Below, piece after piece: positions 24,601 to 36,831 of a stretch of 64,000 nucleotides of DNA. How positions within the stretch are numbered: position 1 is the stretch's first letter; the number at the start of each line of letters is the position of its first letter. This stretch comes from Mastigamoeba balamuthi. Its lineage: Eukaryota > Evosea > Mastigamoebida > Mastigamoebidae. The position numbers were made by a program, and so were the translations under genes. The notes below the pieces were generated by a model. That model had not been told where the DNA came from and made no database searches. It saw nothing but the letters and a program-made list of their open reading frames with translations. Where the stretch lies: contig CACRSC010000075.1 of NCBI GenBank assembly GCA_902651635.1, positions 536,244 to 600,243 of the forward strand, written 5' to 3'.

Positions 24601-26084
24601 GTCGACAGGAACGACTGTGGCGTCAGAGGGAGCCCGTTGCGGAAGACGGCCTGCTGGGCGACCTCGAAAATGAAGCAGCCGACCAGGTAGCCCTCAAGCG
24701 CCATGTGCGAGCGTTGATCCGGTGGCACCTTCGAGCGGGCGAACCTGCGCAGCAGAGGCATCGCGCGTGATGGGTCCCGGGGGATGGGGAACGGCATGTT
24801 CTGCGTGAAGAGCAGGTGGACGTCGTTGCGGACCAGCAGCGCCTTATCCTCGAAGCTCAGCAGCAACCCGAGGTCCTCTGGTGAGGCGCACGCCACGAAG
24901 CACATCACGAGGCCCCTAATGTTGTACTTCGAGCGCAGAAGCCGCGAGACAAAGTGCGCTGTCGTCTCGGGCGTCGTGGCCACAATCAGCGTCTCGAGCT
25001 TCCCGCTGCCGAACAAATCGTCTATCTTCTGGCTCATCTGCATGTCGGTGAGGTTTCTGCGCAGGGCCCACGTGTGTGAGCGCCGTCGAACGTGGGGGGG
25101 GGGCTCAGTGGAAGCGCACTCGTCGAGGCCGAACTTGATCGAAGAGCGGAGCCCCCAGGGGTTGTCTGTCATGGCCCGCAGCGCGTCATCGGCGTAGCGC
25201 TGGGCCCAGTTGCCAAACGACGTATTGTGCGAGACGAGGCCGATGCTGGAGAGGGCCGACCACTCGCCCGAGAGCAGCGAGAGCACCGCGTTGAGCTCCT
25301 CGACGCCCGACGCCCGCACGTTGATCGACAGCGGCAGCTTCATGGTGTGTACGGCCCCGGTAGTCTCGTCTGCACGCAATAGATAGTTCATCGCAGTCGT
25401 CAGTCTGTTGGCAAATGACTGCCACTATTCATGCAATTTTGCCGACAAAGTCCGGCAAGCCTCTACGGCTATTCCACTTTCAGAGCCCACAGAGTGCCCC
25501 CACGCACCTATGCGCTCGAAATCTGAGAGGAGAGAGAGCTGTCGATGGGACTCGCTCGCGGAGAGGGTGCCGACGATTGGCAGCCCGTAGGACACGAGAA
25601 GACGGAGCAGCTCGGCCTCAGTGCCGATCGTGCTCAACGAGGCGGCGATCATGAAAGCGCAGTCGTGCACCACTAGCGTGTGCGTGTTGTTCACGAGCTG
25701 TGCCTGTGCAGAGGCAGCGGGAGGGTCAGGGTGGGCGCATAGGCCCGAATGTGCAGAGGGGCAACGCAATCCCCCCAATTGGCGTAAATTCAGGTTGCCA
25801 CGCCCATGTGCACAGAGGCTTGTGCACATTGCAGCACGTTGCGTGCGCACCTCTGAGTCGTAGGAGTACTGCACGAGCCTCAGGGGCAGCGCAGTGAGCT
25901 GTTTGACCTCGTCGATGGCGGCTTGGAGGCCACGGGCGGCTCCTAACTCGGTCTGTGACTTGCCCACATTCTGCCCAATGACAATGTCCGTCACAGTGGC
26001 GCACTGAGGCCTCTTGAGCTGTGCAGCGCCCTCACATAGTAGCGCGCACGCCAGAATGCAGCACGCAATCGCAGCAGCACGCAT
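21667..26084 (-). CDS. receptor pseudokinase, array copy 5
   Basis: About 1,253 residues. Exons are 25851-26084, 25508-25703, 25120-25369, 24079-25056, 23864-24026, 23083-23799, 22680-23030, 22558-22638, 22037-22510 and 21667-21984. An in-frame ATG four codons upstream (26094-26096) is an alternative start; 26082-26084 is preferred because it aligns with copy 4. Signal peptide core is ACCILACALLCEGA. The exon 4/5 intron has a GC donor (AG|GCACGC), shared with copy 4. Kinase-like motifs: GKGRFG loop, VAVRVIEKK, HGSICTKN, DFW. The segment before the domain is LNINKRELELGQ, more lysine-rich than in other copies. The tail ends in a basic cluster (KKGDRKQKEK) in place of the acidic-Asn-Val ending of copies 1-4. 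Confidence 0.86.
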
Positions 26085-26789
26085 GACTGAGACCACACCG
26101 AGGGAACCCTTGGACGGCTTGGAAGAATGTGTGTGGCGGTTTGCAAATTCCCAGACAGATCAATTTGTAAGAGGAGGGCCGAGGCCTCGCCTTTTGTTGA
26201 TCCTTTGGTGCTTGTTATTCCCGACCTTGTGGAAAAACCGTTCTGCCAACTTTAGCTGTGTCTATTGTTCCAGTTGTGTAAAGTGGGGACCTCAACCGAA
26301 AAGCAGAGGAAGCACGCCTGTGAATAACAAGACAGTCATCTCACTTTCTGCTCGGGATGGAACGCATCCAAACAATAGAAGTGGCAGCGTTAAGCGAACA
26401 GGAGAAAGATGCCTTTGACACTTTCACAGGCACCACTTTTAGCCTTGCAGGTGCACACATCTCAAGTTCAGCGTTCATTCTACTAATTTGTCTGGTAGTG
26501 TATTACCGATTTTGGAGTCCGGGCTTTCACACGCTCGGTTTATTGGGCAGGCTACATACTTCACTACTGTTATGGCCAGAACATGCCGATAGGGTTTGGA
26601 ACACTTCCAAACGCGGATGTTGCTCTTGCTTCAATAGCCTCGTTCGATTAGTTTTCTAGAAGGGAGGCGAACTGCCCCTTGAGGCCACGCTGCAGCACGA
26701 GCACCTCTGTTTCCTCAGCTCGGGCGGCACGGGTGCCGTGATTGAAGCGGAAGTGCTGTTTATTGGGTTTTCATTTATAGGTGGCCACT
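26085..26789. other. intergenic between copies 5 and 6
   Basis: A 705-base spacer with mixed composition. An open frame at 26357-26659 encodes a hydrophobic stretch but has no family features and no start context. I do not regard it as a gene. Confidence 0.5.
26131..26140 (-). promoter_or_regulatory. TGACG-like element upstream of copy 5
   Basis: GTGTGGCGGT lies 47-56 bases upstream of the preferred start. It differs by one base from the copy 4 word, and the flanking TTG is also shared, so this pair probably descends from the duplication that made copies 4 and 5. Confidence 0.33.
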
Positions 26790-29700
26790 TCACTGCTTCT
26801 CAGGCATGGCGTCGCCCTTCTTGCGTGAGTGGTGCTTGGGGGTGGGCACAGTCTTGGCCTCCTGCTCTGGGAGAGGCGCGGCGAGCTGGTCCGTGGAGCT
26901 CAGCGCAACCCCGGGCCCCTGGGGCACCTGCAGGGCCACAGAGTCCACCTTGAGCGCCATGAACGACGCCATCGAGGCCGCCATCTCGTCATCGCTCGAG
27001 TCGCCTGCCTTGCCAGCATTATTGTTTGCGCTGTTGCTCGAGTGCTGCGAGAAGAGCCCCGCAGCGTTGGCGCTGCCCACCGACTGGATCAGGTCCTGGG
27101 GAATCTCGAAGGCTCCCAGCGTCTGCACGCGACTGTCAGCATAGAGCGATGGACTGGTAGAGCGCTCACAGCGAATGTGGTGGGCCAGTTGCGCAGGATC
27201 TGGAAGACAGAGGGGCGCCTCTCGGGCTGCGTCTGCCAGCACCGCTCCAGCAGGTCGGCCACTTCTGGGGACGCGTTGTGCGGTATCTCCGGAGGGCCCA
27301 TCTGCATCTGGTGCATCTCCATGCCGCTGCCCATGCTGAAGCTCGCCATCCCTGGAGACATCCCGGGCGACGGGGGCGCAGAGGACGAGGGCGATAGAGA
27401 GACCGGGTTCTGGCAGGCTGTGCCAGACGCCGACGACGAAGAGGAGGTCATGTCGGGGGGCGCGACGAGCTCCCAAAGGACGATGCCGAAAGCGTAGACG
27501 TCAGTCGCTGGCGTCAGGAACGTGCCAGCGATGACCTCTGGGGGCTGCCACGCTGCCCTCTTCAGCGACTTGCCACTGCCAGAGGACGAGAGTGCGCCCC
27601 TCTTGCTGCTGTACCAGAAGTCTGTCACCTTCACTGTCCCCTTGGCGTCCATCTAATCTAGTGTGAGCCAAGGGAAGGAAACTGAATTCGGGAACCAGAA
27701 GATTGTGCGTGCAGATGCTGCCGTGGACAATCGGTGGCTTGCATGCATGCAGGTACGCAATCCCCTTGAGCACATCCTGCATGCGTGTCAATCGGCAGGC
27801 AAGAAGGGGGCTCTCTCACGAAAGCCATGGCGACGAGCGAGTAGACGCTGGCGTAGCGCTTCTCCTTACGGATGTAGTCCGCGAGGGTGCCGCCCTCCAT
27901 GTACTCTGTGACGACGAGGATGTCGTTGCCAGTCTCGCAGTAGCCCATGAGCATGAGGAGGTTGGGGTGGTGCAGCTTGTGCAGCAGCAGCACCTCCTCC
28001 TTGATCAGCCGCTGGTCCTCCTTGGGCGTCGCCTTCTTGTCGATCACCCGCACCGCCACTGTCGTCCCGTGCCAGTCTGCCATGTACATCGCCCCGCAGC
28101 GGCCCTGCCCGAGGCGCTGGCCCAGCTCCAGCTCCGACTTGCGGATGTTGAAGAACTCTACTGACCTCCTCTGCATGGAAACCGGGCTGAGAGAGCTGCG
28201 ACAAGGCTCCGTTACTCACGGTTCTCCAGATGACCAGAATCAGGATGGCAATGCAGATGAGGCCCGCCCCTCCGAGGCCGATGGCGAGGCCCAGCACGAG
28301 GCTTGTGTCGTCGCCCCCATGCGCCTCCTCCTCGTTGAAGTACCACGTGCCGCAGTCGCCGACGATGAACTCGCCCTCGAGCGTCTTGACTACGTTGCCC
28401 TTGAGGACGTAGACCGTGTCGGAGCCCTGGCCGCAGCACTCGCTCTTCCTGCTGCAGCGGTCCTTGAACGGCCCCAGCTGGACGCCGCCGACGGTGAAGA
28501 CGCCGCGGCTGTAGACCGCGTCGAGGACAGTGTCGGCCGTCAGCACCTTGGTGATGTCGCCGGCCTTGGCCTCGTCGACGACCTGCGAGAGGAACTTGCC
28601 CACGAAGAAGCCCTGGAACGCAGCCTCGTCGGTGGCATCCGACACCCATGTGGCGAACTCTGTGCGCAGCGCCGACGTCGAGGCGAAGCTGACGAGCGGC
28701 GGCGACACGCTGAGGCTGTACGAGACGAGCCTGGCCAGCGAGCTCTGCCCGCCCGTGTCGGGCTTCACGGCGACCTGCGAGCCGAACAGCCGCAGCGCTC
28801 CGACCCCGGAGACCTGGCCCGAGTCGAACGCGCCCCCGACGACGACGAACGCGTCGTGCTCTCTGGCGTGCTGCCTGACGAACGTCGTCGCGTCCTCGTC
28901 GGTGGTCGCGAGCACGAACCCCTGCGCGGGCCCCCCCGCGTGAGCTGCGGCCCCCGGAAGAGGCACGAGGGGAGCGGGCAGCGCACGGAGGTGTCGGCGA
29001 AATGCTCGACGCTGGTCCTGCACTGCTGCGTGTACTCGCTCCTGTCGTTGTAGAGCACAGCGATCCGCGTAACGTTTTTCGTGTGCAGGAACTCGAAGGC
29101 AGCCACCATCTCGTCGTAGGCCGAGGGAAAGAGGTTCACGATCCTCCTGCGAGCCTCTATGCGTGAGCTGCGGGGTCTGCGAGGGCTGTGGGGCGTGGGG
29201 CAGACTTGTCGAAGGGGCGCCGCAGCTGCAGGAACCCGGGCATCGGGGAGATCAGCGCGGCCTTGGCGAAGGCTCTGGCGGCCGTCCAGTGGCTCAGCTC
29301 GGCGCCCGCGACGGCGACGACGCCGCTCGCCTCGAGCTCGCCGGCCGCGGCGCTGGTGTTGCCCGCCATCGACCGCAGCAGCAGCGCGTCGCTGCCCTGC
29401 GAGTTGTGCGCGTTGACGGCGCCGAGGAGCCCCGAGCGCCCCGCCGAGTCGTCGCCGTCGAACGCGTCGTCGAACGAGCCCACGAGCGTCACCGCGCCGC
29501 CCTGGGACCACACGGGCGACGAGCACCCGGCGAACCGCACGGAGAGCCCCGGCAGCTGCGCCAGCGAGCCGTTGAGCGGGTTGAAGCGCGTGAGGAAGAC
29601 CTCGTGGACGCCCTGGTTGCACTCGTCGCTGCTGCCCTGCACGGACGCGCCCCCGCTGAGCCCGCCATTGCCGTAGGGCCCCAGCGTCACGCCCAGCACG

Positions 29701-31167
29701 TTGAACGCGCGCACGTCGGCGAAGACCGCGCTGAGGAAGTCGCCGCGCGTCAGCGGGAGCCCGTTGAGGGCGACGGCCTTCTGGGCGGCCTCGTAGATGA
29801 ACCAGCCCGTCAGGTACCCCTCGAGCGCCGCGTGCGAGCCGCGCGTCCCGGCCCTGCTGAACCGCTGCAGCAGCGCGGGCGCCTGCCAGAGCCTCTCGGG
29901 GCGCGGGAACGGCATGTTCTGCGTGAAGTACATCTGCGCGCCGCTGCTGGCCAGCTGCGCCCTGGTCGCGGTGCTGAGGCGGGTGTCGAGGTCCTCGGGC
30001 GACACCCACGAGACAAAGTACAGCGCCAGCCCCTGCGCGCGGCCGCTGCCCGCCAGCGCCGTGACGAACTGGGCCGTCGTGTTGGGCGTCGTGCAGACGA
30101 TGAGAGCGCGGATGCCTCGGCGCTGCGGGGGGAAGAGGTCGGCCAGCGCCTTCTGCAGCTGCGCGTCCGTCTGCTCCTCGGTGCCCAGGGTCGCCGACAC
30201 ATTGAGGCTCGCAGCGCCCCTGGTGAGCGACCCGATGGCGTCCTCGACGTACTCGCGGACCCACGTGTCGTAGTGCATGCTGTGCGAGAGCAGGCCGACC
30301 AGCGGCAGCGTCGTCCAGTCGCGCGCCATGGCCGTCAGCACCGCGTCGAGCTCGTCGACGCCCGATGCCCGCACGTTGACGACGAACGGCAGCCTCACCT
30401 GGCGCACGCCCGACACCCCTGCACCCGGCCAGAGGTGCGCTGTCAGTGCGTGCGTCCCTTTCTCGGCGATTTCCCGGGTTTTTTGCTTTTTTTTTCCTTG
30501 TGGATGTGTAAAACTCTCCCGAGCAAGGCAACGAGTGTCCGTGCACAGCGCGCGTTGCTGCACCTCTGCGGTCGAAGAGGGCCGTGTTGGTCGTGACGTT
30601 GCGCAGGGACCTGCTGGCGCTGAGCGTGCCGACAAAGGGCACGCCGAGGCGGCCGAGGTACCCGAGAAGGTCGGGCTCCGTCGCGCTCGTCCCCGTCGTT
30701 GAGGCGATGGCGAACGCGCAGTCCTGCTCGACGAGCCTCGCCAGGTTCGCCATCAGCTCTTCCTGCGCCGCCGCGGGCCCACGTCGTCAGCGACCCCCCG
30801 CGCAATTGAAACTCGCGAACGGATCGATCCGGTGGCCGTCCCAGAGGGCAGGGGAAGTGCAGAGCAGTTGTGGGCCCACAGGCGGCCCTGTGCGGGGCTG
30901 CGCCTGCCGGTGCGGACGTGCCTCTTTCGTGTGGTTGTACGGCCGGTAGCGCAGGGGCAGGTGCGTGAGCTGCGCGGCCTCGCGGATCGCAGCGGCGAGG
31001 CCGTCGGCTGCGCCCTTCTCGATCTGCGAGAAGCCCACCGACTGGCCGATGACGATGTCCGTCACGCCCGCGCACGCAGGCGACACGGCGGCAGCAGCGC
31101 GCGCGCACGCGCACGCGAGGAGCAGAGCAGCCACGGCGCCGGTGGACGGGGCTCGCACGGAGCGCAT
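26790..31167 (-). CDS. receptor pseudokinase, array copy 6 (nine exons)
   Basis: About 1,255 residues. Exons are 30922-31167, 30564-30762, 29206-30418, 28987-29146, 28220-28921, 27820-28170, 27696-27776, 27170-27652 and 26790-27122. Exon 3 corresponds to exons 3 and 4 of all other copies: the intron that splits the first PBP1 module is missing and the frame runs straight through. The intron after exon 1 has a GC donor (GAG|GCACGT). The start at 31165-31167 precedes an alanine-rich signal peptide (AVAALLLACACARAAAA). The second PBP1 module differs most from the other copies (GDSAGRSGLLGAVNAHN, RSECCGQGSDTVYVL). Kinase-like motifs: GQGRCG loop, VAVR, HGSICTHN, DFW. The tail ends MPEKQ. This copy is the GC-richest in its ectodomain and lies next to the interrupting block, head to head with GPN2. 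Confidence 0.85.
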
Positions 31168-32207
31168 CTGCAGTGTGGACGCACAAAGGAACGCGCGGCG
31201 CCAATGCGGGATAAAAAAGGGCGCCAGCAAGAAACGCGTGAATGAACGCGAATGATGTGTGCAGTCAGCCCCTTTGTCTCTTTCGGGTGCTGGCTGACGT
31301 GCTGGGGAAACCCGTGATAAAAGGTGCCAACTGCGAGCAGGTTTTCTCAAGCCACCAGATTATCAAGGGAACTGCACGTTCTGCAGACCCGACCGCGAGC
31401 TGCACTCTGCCCCGCATGAAGCACGCACGAAACACGATGCGGAGCGATTTGCGAGTGCGCCTGGGGGATGTGGGCTGGTGTGCGGCTGAGACCGCTGGAG
31501 GGCACAGACGTTGCGAACTGCACAAAAAGCGGTGGTGTGGGGCAGTTGGTTGGTTGCCCGCACAGCGGCAAACGGGGCTGGTGGGAGCCCCTCGGCCTCG
31601 CTCCGTGCCCGCCAGGTGGTGCAGGCACCGAGGGCCACTCTGCTGAGCCCCTGCGAGGCCCAGAGTGAAGTCCCCCCGTCACGGGTCGCGCGGTGCGGGA
31701 GCTTCCACGTTCGGGGGCGTGGGAGCTGGGCAAGTCGCGGCACGTGCCCCTCGCTGTCACCTGTGGCCTGCAGTGGTCTGCGGGGCTGCGTGTGTGGTGG
31801 TGGCCCTCGTGCTGAGGATTGGCGCAGCAATGCCCGCCAGCGGGAGCGGAGCCACTGGTCTTGCGGCTCGAATTCTGCGGCCGGGCAACAGCGGAGGACC
31901 GCTCTGCCGCGGAGGGCTGTCGGGGTGACTGGGCGCTGTCAGAGAGCACGCGGGACAAAAATCAATTGGTCGGGGCCTCTGCAAGGGTGGCACCAGATCG
32001 TTCGATCGCGGGCCCCCACAGGCGCAAGCGACGTTGCAGAGGGCCCACGTCGGCGGACACCGCACCCGCTACCCGCTGTGGTCCCAGCCGACAGATCCCG
32101 AGATTTGGTCGGATCGAGATATTCGAGATATTCGCGATATCATTTGAGCGCGCATCCGGTGGTCGCGTTCAGAGAGCTGCGCGCGCGCGCTGCAGTCCCG
32201 TGTGCCA
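31168..32207. other. divergent intergenic region, copy 6 / GPN2
   Basis: This 1,040-base region separates two divergently transcribed genes and must hold both promoters. A short AT-rich patch of repeated GAGATATTCG/GCGATATC words lies at 32117-32143, about 65-90 bases before the GPN2 start. Open frames here are long only because of base composition and show no domain. Confidence 0.5.
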
Positions 32208-33749
32208 ATGTCGGTCGTGTGCTTCGGGCAGATTGTGCTGGGCCCGCCCGGGTGCGGCAAGACGACCTACTGCCGCGGCATGCGCGAGCTCCTGGAGCAG
32301 CTGGGCCGCCGCCCCGCCGTCATCAACCTCGACCCCGCCAACGACCGCCCCACGTCATTATGACGTCATCACACTCGGCGCGCGCTCACGCGGGGGGAGA
32401 GGGGGGGGATGTGCGTGCAGGTATGAGTGCGATGTGGACATCGCGGAGCTGGTGGACATCGCGCGGGTGATGGAGGAGACGCAGCTGGGCCCCAACGGAG
32501 GTGCGCGCCGCCCCTCTGCCCCTCTGGCCCTCTGGCCCTCTGGCGCTGCCGAGACGCCGGTCGCCTCTTTGCCTGCGCTGCGGTGTCCTTGTGTATTGCG
32601 GTCTGTGTTGCGTGCTGGGGCGCTGCTCTCTGGCCGCTGGTCTGTGCGGCTTGTGTGCTGTGCTGTGCTACATGCTGTGTTGTGCTGTGTTGTGCTGTAG
32701 TGGGTTTCTGTGTTGTTGTGCTGTGTTCTGTGTTCTTTGCTGTGTGTTATGTGTTGTTGATCTGTGTGTTGTGTGCTGTGCTGCTGTTCTATGTTGTGTT
32801 TTTGTTGGTGCTGCTGTGTGTTGTGTGTTGCTCTTGATCTCTTGGCTGAGCGAGTTGCGGCGGTGGTGGTGCGCAGGGCTGATGTACTGCATGGAGTACC
32901 TGGAGCAGAACATCGACTGGCTGGAGGAGAAGCTGCGGGGCCTGACTGGCCGCTACCTCCTCTTCGACTGCCCTGGCCAGGTGGAGGTCTACACGCACCA
33001 CGAGAGCCTCCGCAACGTCATCCAGCGCCTCCAGAGCCTCGACATGCGAGTACTGGGCCCTACTGCTGCTCCCCTTCCCCCTGAGCCCACCCCCCACTGA
33101 TCTCTGCCCCGCCGCGCGAGCTCCCAGTTGGCCGCCGTGCATCTGGTGGACTCGTACTACTGCACTGAGCCCGCGACGTACATCAGCGCCCTCGTGCTCT
33201 CGCTGGGCTGCATGGCCCAGCTCTCGCTGCCCCACGTCAACGTCCTCAGCAAGGTCGATCTCCTCCCCCGCTACGGCGACCTCGGTGCGTCCGCCTCTCC
33301 GCCCTCCCTGGTGGCCTCCCGCCCCGCTGATCTGCTCCCCCCCCCTTCCTCACAGACCTGGGGCTCGAGTACTACACGCAGGCCGACGAGCTCGAGACGA
33401 TCGTGGCGGCTGCAGAGGACGGCGGGAGGTTCTCGGAGAAGAACGCGAGGCTGACGAGGGCCCTCTGCGAGGTCGTCGAGGACTACAGCCTCGTCTGCTT
33501 CACGACGCTCAACATACAGGTGTGTCGCGCTGCTTGCTGCGTGAGGAGCCCCGGGGAGCCGGAATCGATTGACCTGTCCTGTGCGCGCAGGAGAAGGAGA
33601 GCGCGATGGAGGTGCTGCGGCTGGTCGACAAGGCCAACGGGTTCGTGTTCACGTCGATGGAGATGTCGTCGAGCGCCGCGTCCCTGAGCTCGTGCGTCGC
33701 CGTAGACCCCGCGGCGTACAGCGCCCTCAACGTCCACGAGAGGTTCTGA
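32208..33749 (+). CDS. GPN2: GPN-loop GTPase 2
   Basis: A 292-residue GPN-loop GTPase in six exons (32208-32353, 32421-32500, 32877-33049, 33128-33284, 33356-33519, 33591-33749). The family is a small-GTPase-like ATPase/GTPase group that helps assemble and import RNA polymerase II and III. The start at 32208 is followed at once by the P-loop [15 protein letters not shown] is the switch I region; LGPNGG is the diagnostic Gly-Pro-Asn loop, cut by an intron after the second Gly codon base; FDCPGQVE is the DxxG region; LSKVDLL is the base-recognition NKxD-like motif. The C-terminal half has the conserved family helices ([25 protein letters not shown]). Human GPN2 is about 310 residues, so the model is near full length. 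Intron 2 is 376 bases and T/G-rich, much longer than the others. It runs opposite to the receptor array and is an ordinary housekeeping gene. Confidence 0.93.
32640..32870 (+). repeat. TGTGTTG-type low-complexity intron
   Basis: Most of GPN2 intron 2 is an imperfect repeat of TGTGTTGTGC/TGCTGTG words on the sense strand. It sits in an intron and has no coding content. Confidence 0.7.
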
Positions 33750-34268
33750 GTGGCCCGCGGCTCCGTTGGCCCGTTCGCGGCTCTCTGCCCGCGTCCCCCT
33801 CGCTGCGAGGAGAGCAGAAAGCGAAGCCGAAGGACCTCTGCTTTTATTATGCACTCTTGTCCGGCTGGCTTGCATCGCGATTGCCCTTGGCCGTGCAAGG
33901 CCCAAGAGACTGCTGTGGGCCTGGCAGAGTAGTCCGTTGGAGGGGCAAAGTGCGAGGTCTGCGAGGACAAAAAGCACTTTGTTTTATGTTCTCGGAGTGC
34001 TATTGGAAAGTCAAGTTTTCTGAAAACAGAGTTGGGGAGAGATCTTGCCACGGCGCGAACGAGGGACCGCGAGGGGCGAGACGGATTCTCGATTGGTCAG
34101 GGCAGAGCGGAAACGAGTCTCGCTGCGGTGTTATTTCCGGCCACAATGCCCGGGCGAGTATCTGCGACTATTTCGGGCTGCGCCCCGCAATCCGAAAGCA
34201 ACGCTGGCACTCGCGCGCCTCCACGAGCCCTGTGCCCCCCCGCCCTGTGTGCGAGTTCATGAGCAGCA
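33750..34268 (+). other. intergenic, GPN2 to RasGEF gene
   Basis: A 519-base spacer between two plus-strand genes. It holds the 3' end of GPN2 and the promoter region of the next gene. No feature was recognised. Confidence 0.45.
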
Positions 34269-35907
34269 ATGGACTCAATACGCGCCATCACGCGCGAAGT
34301 GCGCATGCGTGCCAGGTCGCAGGCGCCGCTGCCGGTCGCCCAGGCCCCCGCGGCCCCGCTCTCGCACGCGGCCCTCAGCCCCCCGCGCTCGCCGCTCTGC
34401 ACGGCCTCGCCGCTGCCCAGCCAGCCCCAGGCACCGGTCTCCCCGCCGGGCCCGACGCCCATAAAGGCGCTCAGCTGCAGCCCCACGCACGCGCGCAAGG
34501 GCTCGACGCCACCGTCGCTGTTCTTCGCGGAGCCGCAGACGTGCGCGGCCCCGCGCTTCGTCCCCAGCGGCAGCCCCGCGGGGCCCCAGGCGCTGCCCGA
34601 CGGCTGGGAGATGCGCGAGGAGCCTGACGGGTCGCCCTACTACGCGTGCCCCGCGCTGATGCTCGTGCAGACGCGCAGGCCCGTGGGCCCCGGACCCCAC
34701 AAGGACCCCGAGGCCACGGGCGACCCGCTGCTGCCCCCGGGCTGGCGCGCCTGCGTCGACTGGACCGCGGGGCGCTGGTACTACGCCAACGACGCCACCG
34801 GGGCGCTGCAGTTCGAGCGGCCCGCGCGCGAGGAGGACGTCGTGGAGCGCGTGCTCGACGCCGCGGTGGCCTGCAGAGAGGTCGCCGCGGGGTTCCTCTG
34901 CGCCTGGAGCGCAGACCTGCCGCAGACCACCGCCGAGGCGGTCGCCAGGGCGCTGGTGGCGCGCACGCTGGACGAGCGCGTCGCCTGCGTGCGCGTGTGC
35001 GACGTGCTCTGCGAGTGGATCGCGTGGTTCCCCGAGGACTTCCGAGCGCCAGGTCCGGCGATCGATTCCCGCGGCCTGCGTTCTTATCGCCAAAAATCCA
35101 GAAATGCAGGGCATCGTGCGGGCCTTCAGCGAGGCTGCCGAGGCCCGGGGCCTGCGCCAGCCCGCCGAGGCCCTGCTGGCCCGGCTGGCCGGCGCCGCCG
35201 AGGAGAGCGCGAGCGCGAGCTCCGAGAGCGGAGACGAGGCAATTGATGAGCGGGCGCAAAGCTCCGCAGCCAGCGACCTGCCGCTGACGCTGCGGCCCCG
35301 GGACCTCGCCCAGCTGCTGCTGCGCGTGGACCACGAGCTCTTCGTCGCGATCCCCCCGCGCGCGTTCTTCCTTCCCGAGCGCCGCGGGCCCTGCGTGGCG
35401 ATTGCCCGCCAGTTCGGAGCCGAGGCCGACTGGGCACGCGCGTCGCTCGTGGCGGCCCCCAGGCGCCTCGTGCCGTACTTCCTCGACCTCGCCGAGGAGC
35501 TCTGCGACGCGGGCGACCTGCACTGCTGCCTGGCCGTCGTCTCTGCGCTCGGCAGCGACGACGTGCGCTCTGCGGCCCACGCGTGGGACCGCAACGCCCT
35601 GGCGAGGCTCCGGGCGCTCGAGGACCTCTGCCGCGTGGGCCCCGACTGCACGCACCCCTCTCTCTACGAGGCCACCGTGCGCTGCGCCTGCGCGGCCGTC
35701 GTTCCCCACGCCGGGTCGCTGATCGCGACGGCCAGCAACGTCATGCGTATGACGCCCTCGCCCGACAAGTACCGCGCCCTCGGCAGCGTCTTCCTCCTCG
35801 TGCGGAGGCTCCAGGGCCTCCGGCCGCCCGAGGCCGCATGGCCGGGCCGCGACCCAGCGCTCCGGGCCCTCCGGAGCCTGCGCCAGGTGCCCCCTGCGCA
35901 TTCCTGA
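34269..35907 (+). CDS. WW-domain RasGEF (CDC25-type exchange factor)
   Basis: A 529-residue protein in two exons (34269-35052, 35102-35907). The proline-rich N-terminus (about 1-105) is followed by two WW-like segments: LPDGWEMREEPDGSPYY at about 112-140 and LPPGWRACVDWTAGRWYY at about 160-190; the second lacks the final WW proline context less clearly than the first. A region like the Ras exchanger motif follows (CEWIAWFPEDFRAP, about 250-263, continued across the intron). The catalytic CDC25 domain is about 330-515 (LTLRPRDLAQLLLRVDHELF, AIARQFGAEADW, YFLDLAEELCDAGDLH, AVVSALGSDDVR, DKYRAL). RasGEFs load Ras-family GTPases with GTP. The catalytic part is somewhat short against typical family members. 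WW domains next to a RasGEF suggest recruitment to proline-rich ligands. Confidence 0.85.
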
Positions 35908-36831
35908 GGCCGAGTGGGGGGGTTGCGACAGTGCACAGAACATCCACACTATTCCCGTAATCCCGTGTATTTCCGCCAATCCAGCCGCCACTCCCAAAAC
36001 GGCCGGCGCCCGGCCGGGGGCGTGCCACGTCGCGGGAGACCCGGGGGCGTGCGGAGCGCGCCGGGGGCGCCGGTGGGGACGGTCAGCCACGGTGGGACAT
36101 TCTGGAAAAGGAGCACTGCCACTACCCGCCGTTTTCCTCTGCGGGTGCGGGGAAAGTGCGGGCAATCCACCAGCGCGATCCCCGGCCCACGGAATTCCAC
36201 GCGCTCCGGGCGGGCCCGGGCGGTGCGCGGAGGGCGCCGGGGGGCGGGGGCGGCAGCCGGGAGCGGGCGCCGGCGGGTGGGGGCGGCGAGGGAGCCGGAT
36301 CGGGGCAGACGTGCAGAGAAAAAGCAGAGCCGGCAGAGGACAAAGGACCTCAGCCACGGACAGCGCCTGCCCGAAACAGGGCAACAAACAGAGCCTGCTC
36401 CGCTGCCCACCACCGCATTGCAGAGACCCCTGGCAGCTGCGGCAGCGGCCGGGGGGCACACGGGGGGCCGGGGCCGGGGCGGCTGCAGGGGGCCGGGGCA
36501 GCGGGGGCGGGAGGGCAGCGCTGGTGGGGCCCCACGGGCAACAAAGAGAGCCGAACAGGAGAACATCGGGCGTGTGGGGGAAAACACGCAGACTGACGAC
36601 ATCGGACACACGCAGCACAACACCCCGGTTTGACGAACTGCCCCACACCCTTATCGCGCCCACCAACAACCTTACTCCTTTAATTTTCTCCGCCGACAAC
36701 AGAGCACCCCCCACCCCACAACGCTCCAGCCACGCCCCCCCACGCCCGCACGTGACCCGGGGACGAGCAGCAGCAACCACAGCAGGACAGGCAGGGAGCG
36801 GGAGCAGAAAACGGAGGGCATCAGAGAGCAG
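35908..36831 (+). other. intergenic, GC-rich
   Basis: A 924-base spacer between two plus-strand genes. The stretch 36180-36530 is extremely G-rich on the plus strand. Open frames on both strands are compositional. No gene, RNA or repeat family was recognised. Confidence 0.45.

Noticed and set aside
878-31167. Active receptor tyrosine or Ser/Thr kinases
   Set aside because: Lysine, catalytic aspartate and DFG glycine are all replaced in every copy.
32117-32143. GATATTCG repeats as a shared regulatory motif
   Set aside because: Similar GATAT words at 52385-52420 lie inside an intron, so there is no common position relative to genes.
32354-32420. Palindromic TGACGTCA in GPN2 intron 1 as a promoter element
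   Set aside because: It lies inside a short intron and the word is frequent in this GC-rich sequence; no support for function.
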